Assembly (NCBI GenBank): GCA_030248295.1
Contig: JASANH010000032.1
Coordinates: forward strand, 62,001 to 126,000
Length of the DNA: 64,000 bases
Reading direction: 5' to 3'
Source: Mesodorylaimus sp. YZB2_4
Lineage: Eukaryota; Nematoda; Enoplea; Dorylaimida; Dorylaimidae
Position numbers and translations under genes: made by a program. The notes beneath the pieces are model-generated. The model made no database searches, was not told the origin of the DNA, and saw only the letters and a list, made by a program, of their open reading frames with translations. Shown in pieces: positions 44,201 through 53,775 of this stretch. The first letter of the stretch is position 1. Every line of letters starts with the position of its first letter.

Positions 44201-45806
44201 CACCAGCCGAAGGTTTGTTCGTCCTGTCAGCTACGTGGTATGCGCCGAAAACTGTTTATCTCTAGATCAAACTACAGTAGTGAACAAGGTTGAATGGGGG
44301 TGGACGAGTTTTTGATGGTAGCATGCTCTAAGTAACAAATCATTGGCCAAATACGCAACCTCGTCTTCCGTGTCCCCGAGCAACCTGGGTCACATTGAAA
44401 CTAAACGGTTCGATCAATCACAAGTGACTGGAAATAATTCAATGAGTCCAGTGCCTGTAGTGCACGCGCCATATTCGGCCATGTAGTCGATGGCGAGCAA
44501 CACATCAATCATTCTCGCCCTGCCAGACTGGCCTTCTGGCAAAACTAACGCGTTGTAAATCAAATCAGTGCAAACTACGTATTATGGGCCAGCGCAAAGT
44601 CATTTTTCCATTACCCACGTTGACATTCCATGCAGAGCGGAGGACAATTTGGGAAAACGCTCTCCACCCACCCGTCGATGAGATGAGAGGTGCGAAATTG
44701 AGACGTTGTCGAGAAGGAAATACAAAGTTTGAGAAATCGAGCTTTGCAATTTCTCAGCAAAGACTTATTTATTTTGCACTCGATCCCTCTCTCCTATTCG
44801 CGCATTAGTAATGACGAAACGCGCTTGCAAACATGGGTGTTAGGAGAAAATCCAGACTTCCGCAAACAATGAACGTGCACATGTCGCCTGTTTCTTTGCA
44901 AGTGTTGGAGAAACTTCACGCAAAATTATAAAAGCCCTACCTTCTGCGAAATTCGTTGATATCTTCGGTCAAACGTGCAATTTGCACTTCGATTTCGGCT
45001 TTTTGACGGCCACCATCGTCCATGTGTTTGCGAGCCGATGACAATTCGCCCGAATATTTTTCCTTGATAGCCCACGTGTCCTTGCCCCATCGACCACGCA
45101 GCTCCTCCAGTTCAGCAACTAATTTCCTGTTGGCCGCCTCCAAGCCTTTCACACGGTCGATGTAGTTGCCTGAAAGATTTGTGGACTGAATGTTGTAAAG
45201 AATAAATCCTGTCCAACATGAGGCTGCCAAAGAGCTGGGATTTCACTCAATTTCTTGTCGATGTCCGCAGTATATGAAACCTACCAGAATGGTCTACAGC
45301 AGAGGCGATGCGACAAGCAGGCGCGCAGCGGGTATTGATCATCTGCGGCACCGCATAATGTACCCCACAGTATGATGGTAGGCATTTATGTATTACAGAT
45401 GTCAGCATGATGTGTATTGCATGTGTCAAAACGCACAGGCATTTACATTGGCACAGCTTATGCATATGATATGCCTGTGAATTAGTAACCTGTGCTCTAA
45501 TTTTAAAAATAGTTGAAAGAAGTTACAGAATTCATTACCTAAACGTTCATTCAAACTTTGCATTTCCTTTTTCTCTCTCTCCGTTGCAGCCACAAAACTT
45601 TGGGCTGCATTAGCCGACATTGCTGGACTGATGCCGGACACAGCCGAGCTTCCCATTTCGGTCACGATCTTCAGGACACGTCCGCCACCCGTGGGTGTGG
45701 TGGCACCCAACGATCGTCCCATCGATGACCGTCCAACGGCCGTCCTCGGAGCAATCGAGGAACGGTATTCGCTTTCGAAATCGAGCGAATGAGCAGAATG
45801 AGACAT
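41221..45806 (-). CDS. Cytoplasmic intermediate filament protein with lamin tail domain
   Basis: A filament-forming structural protein like nematode IFA/IFB proteins, which anchor muscle and pharynx epidermis through hemidesmosomes. Nine exons on the minus strand: 45806-45539, 45169-44941, 43764-43578, 43454-43200, 42829-42704, 42637-42349, 42294-42161, 41602-41495, 41436-41221. They total 1812 nt, 603 aa. After a Ser/Gly-rich head comes the coil 1A start (SLNERLGNYIDRVKGLEAAN), a long coil 1B, RIDYQNQVQTLMEELEFLRR, MESWYKLKVQEVQ, and the rod end LDAEIAIYRKMLESEE. A lamin tail domain follows (SAKGNVTISECDPDGKFII to LVFDGEHNWGTGANIQTILL). The C-terminus is KHHHDGTYLR without a CaaX box, and no nuclear localisation signal is obvious, so a cytoplasmic filament rather than a nuclear lamin is indicated. 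The intron after exon 4 contains a perfect 30-bp palindrome. Confidence 0.93.
43158..43187. repeat. Perfect 30-bp palindrome in the filament gene intron 4
   Basis: CTTGGACTTGACCTG and CAGGTCAAGTCCAAG meet with no spacer. The palindrome begins about 12 nt inside the intron, after the exon 4 donor at 43199-43198. Confidence 0.95.
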
Positions 45807-47321
45807 GATTGAGGTGCGATTTGGAATTGATCAAATTCAATGAGGTTCACTGGCAAAACCCACTCTTTAATGTACTGGAAGCGGGCGGGGATGACTGAGC
45901 GACAAAATAGTCCACTGGCTGCTCTAAAATCAGAATGAGTCTTCAAATCGCCCAGGTAGGCTTGCTCGATGCAAGGTGAGCTATCTCCGTTATCTTTGCT
46001 AGCTAGCTTTATCTGACGACGATGAAAGGAGCGAGTAGGCGAAAGTAGCGGGATGGGATGTGCTAGAAAAGGGAGACGAGGTTGAAGTGAAAGTTACGCA
46101 TCGTATGCCTTATTATGCCTCGGCGACACATGTGCTATGACACACCTGACGCCAGTGGCGGCAGCTGCGTAAACCGAGACCATGTCTCAGAACGGAAATG
46201 GGCCGTGAAAAAAGGGCAAAAAGCACACACGCACCTCGCTGGCTAGATCCCTTTTAGCAATGGTGAACAGCGGACAAGCTATTTTTTGAGGGTTGGAAAA
46301 TTGCTGGTCCCGGGAGTAAGAACAGCTAAAAAGACGCGATTGAATAAGTGGCCTTGGCTGGCACCTAAAACGTGCTAGGTGGAGGAAATGTCTTTTGAGT
46401 TTTCGAGTCGCGGGTTTGGTGAGTGAGTAGTACACTCGAGTATGCCCGGCCTCGACGCCTCGTTCTTCAGTCGACTGGCGACATTATTCGACGCCTTCGT
46501 CAGGCTGGCAGCCGGCGTGGACAGCCGACTCGAGTCCGGTTTTTCTTCGCGACTTGGTGTACACTCGAGCATCTTTTATTTTCATTCCAAATATACATGG
46601 GCAGGGGACATTCATTGTGTAGGTAGAATATGTGCTGCCTTGCGTAGTCCTTACCCTGCTGGGACAACGGAGTCATCACCTCGGCATGGAGACACTGTCA
46701 CCAACTCACTACCACTATCCGTACGGTCAGAGAAGAAAAATGCGTTTGCTCGTTAGTATTTGGTAGGGAAAAGAATAAAACTGGTTATTTTTATGAATCG
46801 TCTCGTTTAGGCACCCGTCCTCCTCGCCTGGACTCACCATTTTTTCCATATGTGCCATGTTTTCACAGTGTTCGCACTTTGGGCCCAGTTTAATCCGACT
46901 GGTTTGCCTGAGTCTCCGAAAATAGTCGAGTCCTAAGTGAAGTAATTCATGTCGATGGCATGCTTTGATAAAAACTTTACAAATGCTATGGTCCAGGTAG
47001 CTGCCACACTACGTTCCGCTCTGGTGATCGTGAGTGAGTGCATCCATGGAGAATGTTTTGTATTCGAGACAGAATAGAATTGTGAGGTGAAGGGGGGGGG
47101 GGGAGTTTGGAAACTAGGTGAAGTCCTGTCGGCTTTCCCAAAAACATTTGGCGCATGAAACGTCTGCTCGGTCGTCAGCGTGTGTTTTGCACTGCTGGTT
47201 GTCAGTTCCGCAATGAATGCACCAGCACGTTTGTGTGTTCTTTAATTGAAAAAGTATTGTGCCGCTGGTCAAACGAAAAGTCCTGTCTTTGACATTTTAG
47301 TTTGCAATAATTTTGTGCTAT

Positions 47322-47656
47322 AAAATGGGGAATTCTGATAGGGACTGCATTATTCTGCCTTCTACCTACTCAAGGCTTGGGCTCTGTTGTGCAGAAGTTT
47401 ATTGTTTTAGACAGTATTTTTTTCGAAAAGAGCCTTCCTGGCAGCATCGTTGTGTCTGCGCCAGCAAAGATTTCCAAAGCCAAGCTCTCATTGGGCCAAA
47501 GGTCTGGAACATTCAACGCAACGATGCTGCCAGGAAGTCTCTTTTCGAAAAAAAATACTGTCTAAAACAATAAACTTCTGCACAACAGAGCCTAACGTTA
47601 AGCCTTGAGTAGGTAGAAGGCAGAATAATGCAGTCCCTATCAGAATTCCCCATTTT
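47322..47656. mobile_element. 335-bp near-perfect hairpin element
   Basis: The left arm 47322-47452 starts AAAATGGGGAATTCTGATAG and ends GGCAGCATCGTTG. The right arm 47519-47656 is its reverse complement with only a few differences, for example an extra AACGTTA block and small changes near the centre. The loop is about 66 bases. No clear target-site duplication and no ORF of its own. Confidence 0.85.
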
Positions 47657-47908
47657 CCAGTCACCTCACCAGTTCTGCACTAGGCATACCCACTCTCACC
47701 AGCTGCGTCAGACTGTTCCGCGTCAGACTGTTCGAGTCCAGCCGCTGCAAGGTCACCTGCGACCGAGGCGAGAGACTTGGTGACTGAAAGGCACCTCCCC
47801 AGTCTTTCACTATCCTGATATCATCCCACTGTGCCCACATTGAGCTCTCCACTCACGGCGACTGTTCAACTGCAATAGGCGTGAACTATAATAGTCTCCC
47901 CGCACTTA

Positions 47909-49172
47909 CGGGCCGTCCAAATTGCACCTCGGCTGCCGAGCCAGCCGAGCTGGTCAGCTGAGTTGTCGTTCACATTGCGACTATCAGCTCATCGTCAGCC
48001 AGCTCAGCCCGCGGTCGGCTCGGTTTGCGGCTGACTCGGTTTGTGGCTTGCGGTTGGTTCAGCTTGGTTGGCTCGGCTGGACTGTTTACATTCAGCTCGG
48101 TTTGCGGCTCAGGAGCTCTGCCAGCTCGGCTGGAAAAGTTGCAACTTTTCTAGTCGAGCCAGCCGAGCTTGGAACAATCATTCTGGAGTTATTAACAGGA
48201 GAGTAGCCAATTTCGATAAGAATATGGATTAAGATGAAATTATTGAATTATTGTGTGCTTATGAAACGGTTTATCGATTCTAGCGGCTAGGAATTTCGAG
48301 AACTTCAAGGTTTAAACTAGGGCATTTAGAAAAAAGCGGATAAAGTCTGATGCGAGTCGGCATCATTTGTGTGCCAGGGGAACGTAAAGGCAAGTGTCAA
48401 GTGTTTGATCAATGAATAAAGAATAAACATGATGAATGAACGGGTGGGACTGAGGTGTCATATTTGTCATTTTAATCCAAAACAGGATTAGAGAAATGGT
48501 CTTGAGGAAGTCCGCTAGAAATAGTGTGATTGAAGAAATACAGAAGGCACGCTAATTTAATTTAGAAACGACCAACTACAGTAGAGTTGCCCAGCATATG
48601 CATCGATGAGGGTATTACTAAAAATGGCAGTAGTGGAATCGACTCCAGCAAACCTGTCAATTATGTAGTTCCATTGCTGTTCCTCATCATTCTGATCATT
48701 AGAGATAGAACTGTCGACCTGATACCCCATGTGTCTACTGAGCTAAAAATATGTTCGTTCGTCAGTGCACGCACGCGTGGTTGATATGTCTGTCACGCTG
48801 AAGATAAGCTGATGCAACAAGTTGTGCAAAGGTCATGTACTGCTCTTCGTTCAGCCGACCAATAGCAGCCATATCTTATTTTTATTCTTCTGATTTTGAC
48901 GATGATCATTCACTGCAGTAGTCTTGTTTCTGGGGAAACTTTCTGCGAGCCGAGCACTAAACTCATCAGCCGAGCCCGCCGAAAAGCAGGCAGAATGTTT
49001 TGAGCAGCGTCGGGGCTTCTGATGTGAACGACCCAGCTGAGCTGCGATGACCGCAAGCCGCAAACTGAGCTAACCGAGGTATGCGATGTGAACGCACGTC
49101 TGCTCAGCTGACAGTTCGGCTTGCTCGGTTAGCTCGGCAGCCGATCAGCCGAGGTGCAATGTGGGCGTCGCT
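47909..49172. mobile_element. PIF/Harbinger-like non-autonomous element with TTA duplication
   Basis: TTA occurs immediately outside both ends (47906-47908 and 49173-49175). The inverted ends read GGGCCGTCCAAATTGCACCT on the left and, reversed, GCGACGCCCACATTGCACCT on the right. The subterminal regions (to about 48180 and from about 48940) are packed with AGCCGAGC/GCTCGGCT motifs in both orientations. The centre is AT-richer with no long ORF. A TWA duplication is characteristic of PIF/Harbinger; the superfamily is inferred from that alone. Confidence 0.65.
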
Positions 49173-50845
49173 TTATCTGCGCACTGGTTCAGGGAGCCGG
49201 CCCACCCCTCCTATGTCAGGGCCAGTGCTAGACCGAGGTCGAGTTTCCAGTTTGGTTTGCAGTCATTGGTTTAGGACTGGTTTTAAATTCCTGGTCTGAA
49301 CTGCTCTGAGAGCATTTCAGGTTCAGGTCCGTCAGAACTTCTTTGACGACCGGCACGTGCGGCTGCTCTAAAAATTTAGAGCCTACACGGCCCTTTGTGG
49401 CGGGTGACAGTAAAAGCTCGACACGTAGTGCCCGTGGACTGCATGGGGTAGTCCCTGTGCCTTGAGCCATCCTCCCGTCAGTCCTCTCTGTCCTAGGGCG
49501 AGCCAAGGATTTCACAACTGCGACCCCCTTCAACGACCGAATCCGCTACGTGCCCATCCTGTGTTAAGATATTGCGATGACACACAGGGTCAGGTCACCT
49601 TTTTTTGAAGAATACTTAATTATACAAGCTATATGCGTTTGCTGAACCACCAAGGATCCACAGAATGGATAGAATGCCCCACGTGTGCCGCCAGGTCAGG
49701 GGTACACCTGAGGTTGGGCATAGCGGATCAGACAACGGGTCGCATTAGGTTAACCATCCACAGTCCACCAATCAATCCAACAGCCGCCCAGCACCCCACC
49801 CTTTTGAAGCTCAGGTGAAGCTCCTCTTCTAGCTTTTTTCAAACATCGCCTCTTGCCTGGCGCATAGTTTCTGTAATGTGCAGGCACCAATGCCTCCAGT
49901 TTAAAATGCCTCTACGTTCGAGAGGAAAAGGGGTGAATTAGAAACTTGGACTTATTTGCAAAGACTTGATCCCCAGTAGGAATCGCCACAGTGCTTGGAG
50001 CTCTGCTGGTTGTGTGGCTGGACAAGGGTAACGCCGGGAAAGGTTTTCTTTGGTTTTTGTTTTGTTTCTTTCCTTTTAGCTTGCTGCGGCTGATATTTGA
50101 TTTGACCCGCTAGTCGATGATAGACAGCACTGCAAAGGGAGGACACAAAGTATGTTCTTTAAGCACTGACATTTCCTCGTTATAGGGTGCCTCCAATCAA
50201 GGAAATCCAGACTATTTTCAAAACACCATAGCTAGCATAAAAACAAAAATTGTGAAATAATTGATTCTGTGGTGTCGGAAGACGTCTAACGGTTGTATAG
50301 TGTAGGAGCGTAGAATTTTTTCAAGAATCTCAACGAATGAGTTACACCCAGGAACGACGAAAGGGCAGCAATTTTTAATTCCACGCTCTTCAGGACGTCC
50401 GTAGAAAAAACATCAAAGGGGCTCGCTAGGATTTTTATTTTCATGGTCATACTTTTTGAACTTTTTTCGAGGTGGTGCACTTTTCTCTGAGTAATTACAT
50501 GCAAAGCCATCAAAGCAAAGCAGTTATATCAAATATTCATAAGCAAGTCACAATACTCGTACAATACAGCAAGAACACAAACAAAGGCGAACAGCAATAA
50601 AGTTTCTCAGAAACTGTGCTCTTTTAAATTCTAAATCTAAATTTCATGTGCGGATTAGCTTTTTAATGAACACACTTTGCAAAAAATTGGCTCAAATCAC
50701 AAACGAGCAAACATTCATAAGTGTTGATTGTGTTTGTCATAAGGGCTTCTTAAAGCGCACCAATGTGGTCACCAAAACGAAAATAGAAGGCAGGTATGTA
50801 CAGGGTCAATAGAACCGGGATTGTGCTGCCAATTGGATAACAGAT

Positions 50846-53297
50846 TCATTTTGTTGTCATCATTTTAACAAATTCTAAAAAGAAGCAAATATCGTAAAAG
50901 AGTTGGCTGGTTTCAGAAATCCTAGTGGAGCTTGTCTTTTTTTTGTTCGCCGGGAGTATTAGGGCTTCTAAGAGTGCGATTGGGTCGCAATTTATACGAG
51001 TATTGAGTCAGACTTAATAGCTTTTCACTGGTCTTTACGCTCTGGTGATGTGTGCGTGTAAGATGCAAAATTTAAGTAAGAATGCCTAGCTGAGCGGTAA
51101 AGGCGTAAGACACGCGTTCTCCCATTCATCAGCGTATTGACGGAGCTTATTGTCAGATCCCTCGCGGGAAAGACCTCGGCCATATCTCGATTCAGCCAGC
51201 GACCCGTTTGGGCCAGAATGCCCTTCTGGCCAGCGTCCATTTTCGGCCATTGTTCCGTTTTGGCCAGTCTCGATTCAGCCAAAGTCCCTTTACGGCCAGT
51301 CCCACTTTGGCCAGTGTCCCATACAGCCTGTCGCGAGTGGGCCAACGTCCCTTTACGGCTAGTCTGCAAGGCCTGCCCACCTTTAAGTCAAACTTGACAA
51401 AACCAAAATTTGTAACATGTGCCTAGGAGTAAAGGAAAGCTCTACTCAAAATATTACAGGCGTCTGGCCAGCTGGCCCGCCGTGGTCAGCGCCTACAGTT
51501 CCAGAAATTTGTTAAATTCTTCTGAATTTTTTGGTTTTTCGGGGGAAAACCCCAAACATGAAAGTTGGAAGGTTAAACTCAAAGCCTGAAACCTGGAAAC
51601 CGAGTTTGGAAAGAACTTTGTGTGCTTTTCTCAACGCTCAGGCTCCACCACACAAAAATTCAAAAATTCTCTGGGCTTTCGGCGCTGACTACCGCTGATC
51701 AATTGGCCAGACGCCTCTGTTATTTTGCAGAGAGCTTTCTTTTACATCTGGGAACACCTTACAATTCTTGGTTTTTTCAAGTTCGACTTCACGGCTGGTG
51801 GTGTTCCCCTGTTAGTCAAAAACGGCAACCATAATGGAGAACTGAAAGCTCGGGTTACTGCACGAAACTGGCGAATTGTTTCTGTCAACAAGTTGTTAAC
51901 AACTGCAAGTTGTCACTTATTGACTTTGTGACTTGAAGTGTGATTCTTAACTTACGGTTTCTTTCGCAACTACCTACTGCTGGCTGAAACGGGACAGGCC
52001 GAATCGGCATTCTGGCTGAACTGGGACTGGCTGGAAGGGTACTCTGGCTGAAATGAAACCTTGGCCGAACTGGGACTCTGGCTGAACTGAGAATTTTGCT
52101 GGCTGAAAAGGGTCACTGGCTGGAAAAGGAAGCTGGCACAACCCTCAGCGCTGGTGTGGCTTACTTACCCTCCATCCCTCAGAGGTCGGTCCTGATGGTT
52201 TTTTGCACGGTCTGTAGGGGGAGGGGGGAGAGGGATTGAGCCGATGCCCGTCGCCATCGAAATCGCCCTTGGTGCAGCGTAACCCCAAATCCGCGGGGTT
52301 AACCTGGTGCCGACACAGGCAGCCCCGCCAGGTACCATGGTGATCACAAGCGGCCTGATTCATTGCCATTAGGATTCTGCTCTACTCAGTCGACCGACCT
52401 CTGAGAGATGGAGGGTGAGTCCAACCAGCCCCGAGGAGGACGAGGTCTTCCCCCGCGAGGGATCTGAACCCGCGTCGATAACTGGTGAGCGAGAGTAATC
52501 ATATTATGCGTTACTGCTCGGCTAGACCCAGTAGTTCTTCAGAATGCAAATGGGTACCTACTAATTTTGAACAGAAACTGTACGACTGTGGATTGTAACA
52601 TGCTGGGATTGCTACCCGAGGTGCCCTCTTGCAGTGCGTTCTCATACCATTATAATTCACCAGACCATCGCCATCAAGGTCCGCCTCTTTGATCATCTCC
52701 TGTACTTCTTCATCGGTCAGCTTCTCTCCCAGATTTGTCATCACATAGCGTAGTTCGGCTGCTGAGATGTAACTGAAACAATGCTCTTGGTCAACATCAA
52801 GTAACCTATAGTGAGATCGCAAAAATTACATACCCGTCCTTATCTTTATCAAATACCTAAAAAAAGTTTCAATGTTCAGGAGGATCTTAAGACCGAGATT
52901 TTCAAGTTTTTAGAGGCTCTCACCTGAAAAGCTTCTCGAAGTTCTTGCTCTGAATCTGTGTCTTTCATTTTTCTTGACATCATTTGCAAAAATTCGTCAA
53001 ATTCAATTGTGCCATTGCCTAAAGGAAAGATCTATAGACAGACAATAATGGCCTCGAGGCACTCACCATCCTCGTCCACTTCATTGACCATGTCTCTGAG
53101 TTCTGCATCGGTCGGTCGTTGTCCTAATGACCGCATAACCACGCCCAGTTCGGTTGAGGTAATTTTTCCTGAATCGGTCACTTATTTTTTATTTATTTTT
53201 ACGGAAGGAAAAGCTTACCATCTCCGTCTTTGTCAAATAAATTGAAGGCTTCTTGAAATTCTGCGATCTGCTCATCAGATAATCCATACCTTTCTGC
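50846..53297 (-). CDS. Calmodulin-like protein (first exon not placed)
   Basis: A calcium-sensor protein of the calmodulin family. Minus-strand exons: 53297-53219, 53168-53067, 53018-52924, 52856-52834, 52772-52648 and 50874-50846, joining in frame to 150 residues plus a stop. All four EF-hand loops keep their calcium ligands: [36 protein letters not shown] and [12 protein letters not shown]. The C-terminus EFVKMMTTK is encoded by a 29-nt last exon behind a 1773-nt intron. The first placed exon starts in phase 0 at [15 protein letters not shown], so the Met is on an upstream exon, as in many calmodulin genes where an intron follows the ATG closely; I could not find it. The divergence ([34 protein letters not shown]) marks a paralog rather than the near-invariant calmodulin itself. 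Confidence 0.9.
51087..51165 (+). repeat. SINE-C tRNA-like head, plus strand
   Basis: TAGCTGAGCGGTAAAGGCG (A-box region) at 51087 and TGTCAGATCCC (B-box region) at 51151-51161 lie at tRNA-like spacing. The homologous head lies inverted at 52440-52529. Confidence 0.6.
51180..51370. repeat. GGCCAG-motif array, left
   Basis: Degenerate tandem units of roughly 16-20 bases with the core TTTNGGCCAGTGTCCC repeat about nine times. The reverse-complementary array is at 51965-52140. Confidence 0.75.
51372..51820. mobile_element. Fold-back F1-family element in calmodulin intron
   Basis: The left arm (TTTAAGTCAAACTTGACAAA, then AATATTACAGGCGTCTGGCC) pairs with the right arm (GGCCAGACGCCTCTGTTATT, then TTCGACTTCACGGCTGGTGG), ending GTGTTCCCCTG. 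It is the same family as 34375-34801; the extreme left end has decayed. Confidence 0.7.
51965..52140. repeat. CTGGCTGAA-motif array, right
   Basis: Units such as TCTGGCTGAACTGGGACT repeat about nine times; the reverse complement is the same core as the array at 51180-51370. Confidence 0.75.
52440..52529 (-). repeat. SINE-C tRNA-like head, minus strand
   Basis: The minus strand reads GGGTCTAGCCGAGCAGTAAC, then CTCGCTCACCAGTTATCGAC, then GGGTTCAGATCCC (B box, 52459-52471). It is related to 51087-51165 in inverted orientation. Confidence 0.65.
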
Positions 53298-53639
53298 CTG
53301 AAAACACACAGAATCTAAGGTTTGAGATACGAAAGCGGCTGTTAGAATTTCGAAAGATGAGTAGTTCTTGTATTCAACCTAAATTTCATGCAAAATTTTA
53401 GCTGGCACAGGTTTCGAACAAGTACTCCTAGTTTGTGTTAGCCCACGATTTGTCCAATGTCGAGTGTGAAGATCAACAGTAGGTGTCCCACTTACGAGGC
53501 CCAGTGGCCCCAGTCCCAGTGGTTTCTGCAACCTGGAAGGTTCCCCAAAAACGCAGGTGTCACACGTAACGAGCTAACAAGTATGTGCAGATATGTGGGT
53601 GGGTATTGTACTCTCAAAGGCCACTGCCTTTCTTGCTGC

Positions 53640-53775
53640 ATTTTGCCATGCAATGTCATTCTTTATCCATTGCGCATTCGAGGGCTAAGAAATATGTATT
53701 TGACAATCCTTCTTTACTCTGGCGGTAATCGAACCTTCCCCTGTCAGACACCTGAACCGTTAGGCCACGACAAGC
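53640..53775 (-). repeat. SINE-B copy
   Basis: The plus strand has CATTGCGCATTCGAGGGCTA, TTTGACAATCCTTCTTTAC, GTAATCGAACCTTCCCC and CAGACACCTGAACCGTTAGG, all collinear with 33718-33885. Confidence 0.7.

Larger units (their letters stand above)
45807..50845. other. Intergenic stretch with transposon-like elements
   Basis: It includes a 335-bp hairpin element (47322-47656), a Harbinger-like element (47909-49172), a G12 run (47092-47103) and a short motif GTACACTCGAG repeated about 125 bp apart (about 46430 and 46560). No coding gene is recognised. Confidence 0.6.

Noticed and set aside
41221..45806. Nuclear lamin gene
   Set aside because: No CaaX box at the C-terminus and no obvious basic nuclear localisation signal between rod and tail; sequence agrees better with cytoplasmic filaments.
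47313..47573. Plus-strand frames inside the 335-bp hairpin
   Set aside because: They arise from the two complementary arms; the same residues appear mirrored, and no start context or domain is present.
51025..51426. Frames of up to 114 codons over the GGCCAG array, both strands
   Set aside because: Tandem repeat of about 18 bases (divisible by three) keeps frames open by chance; the peptides are simple repeats of the unit.
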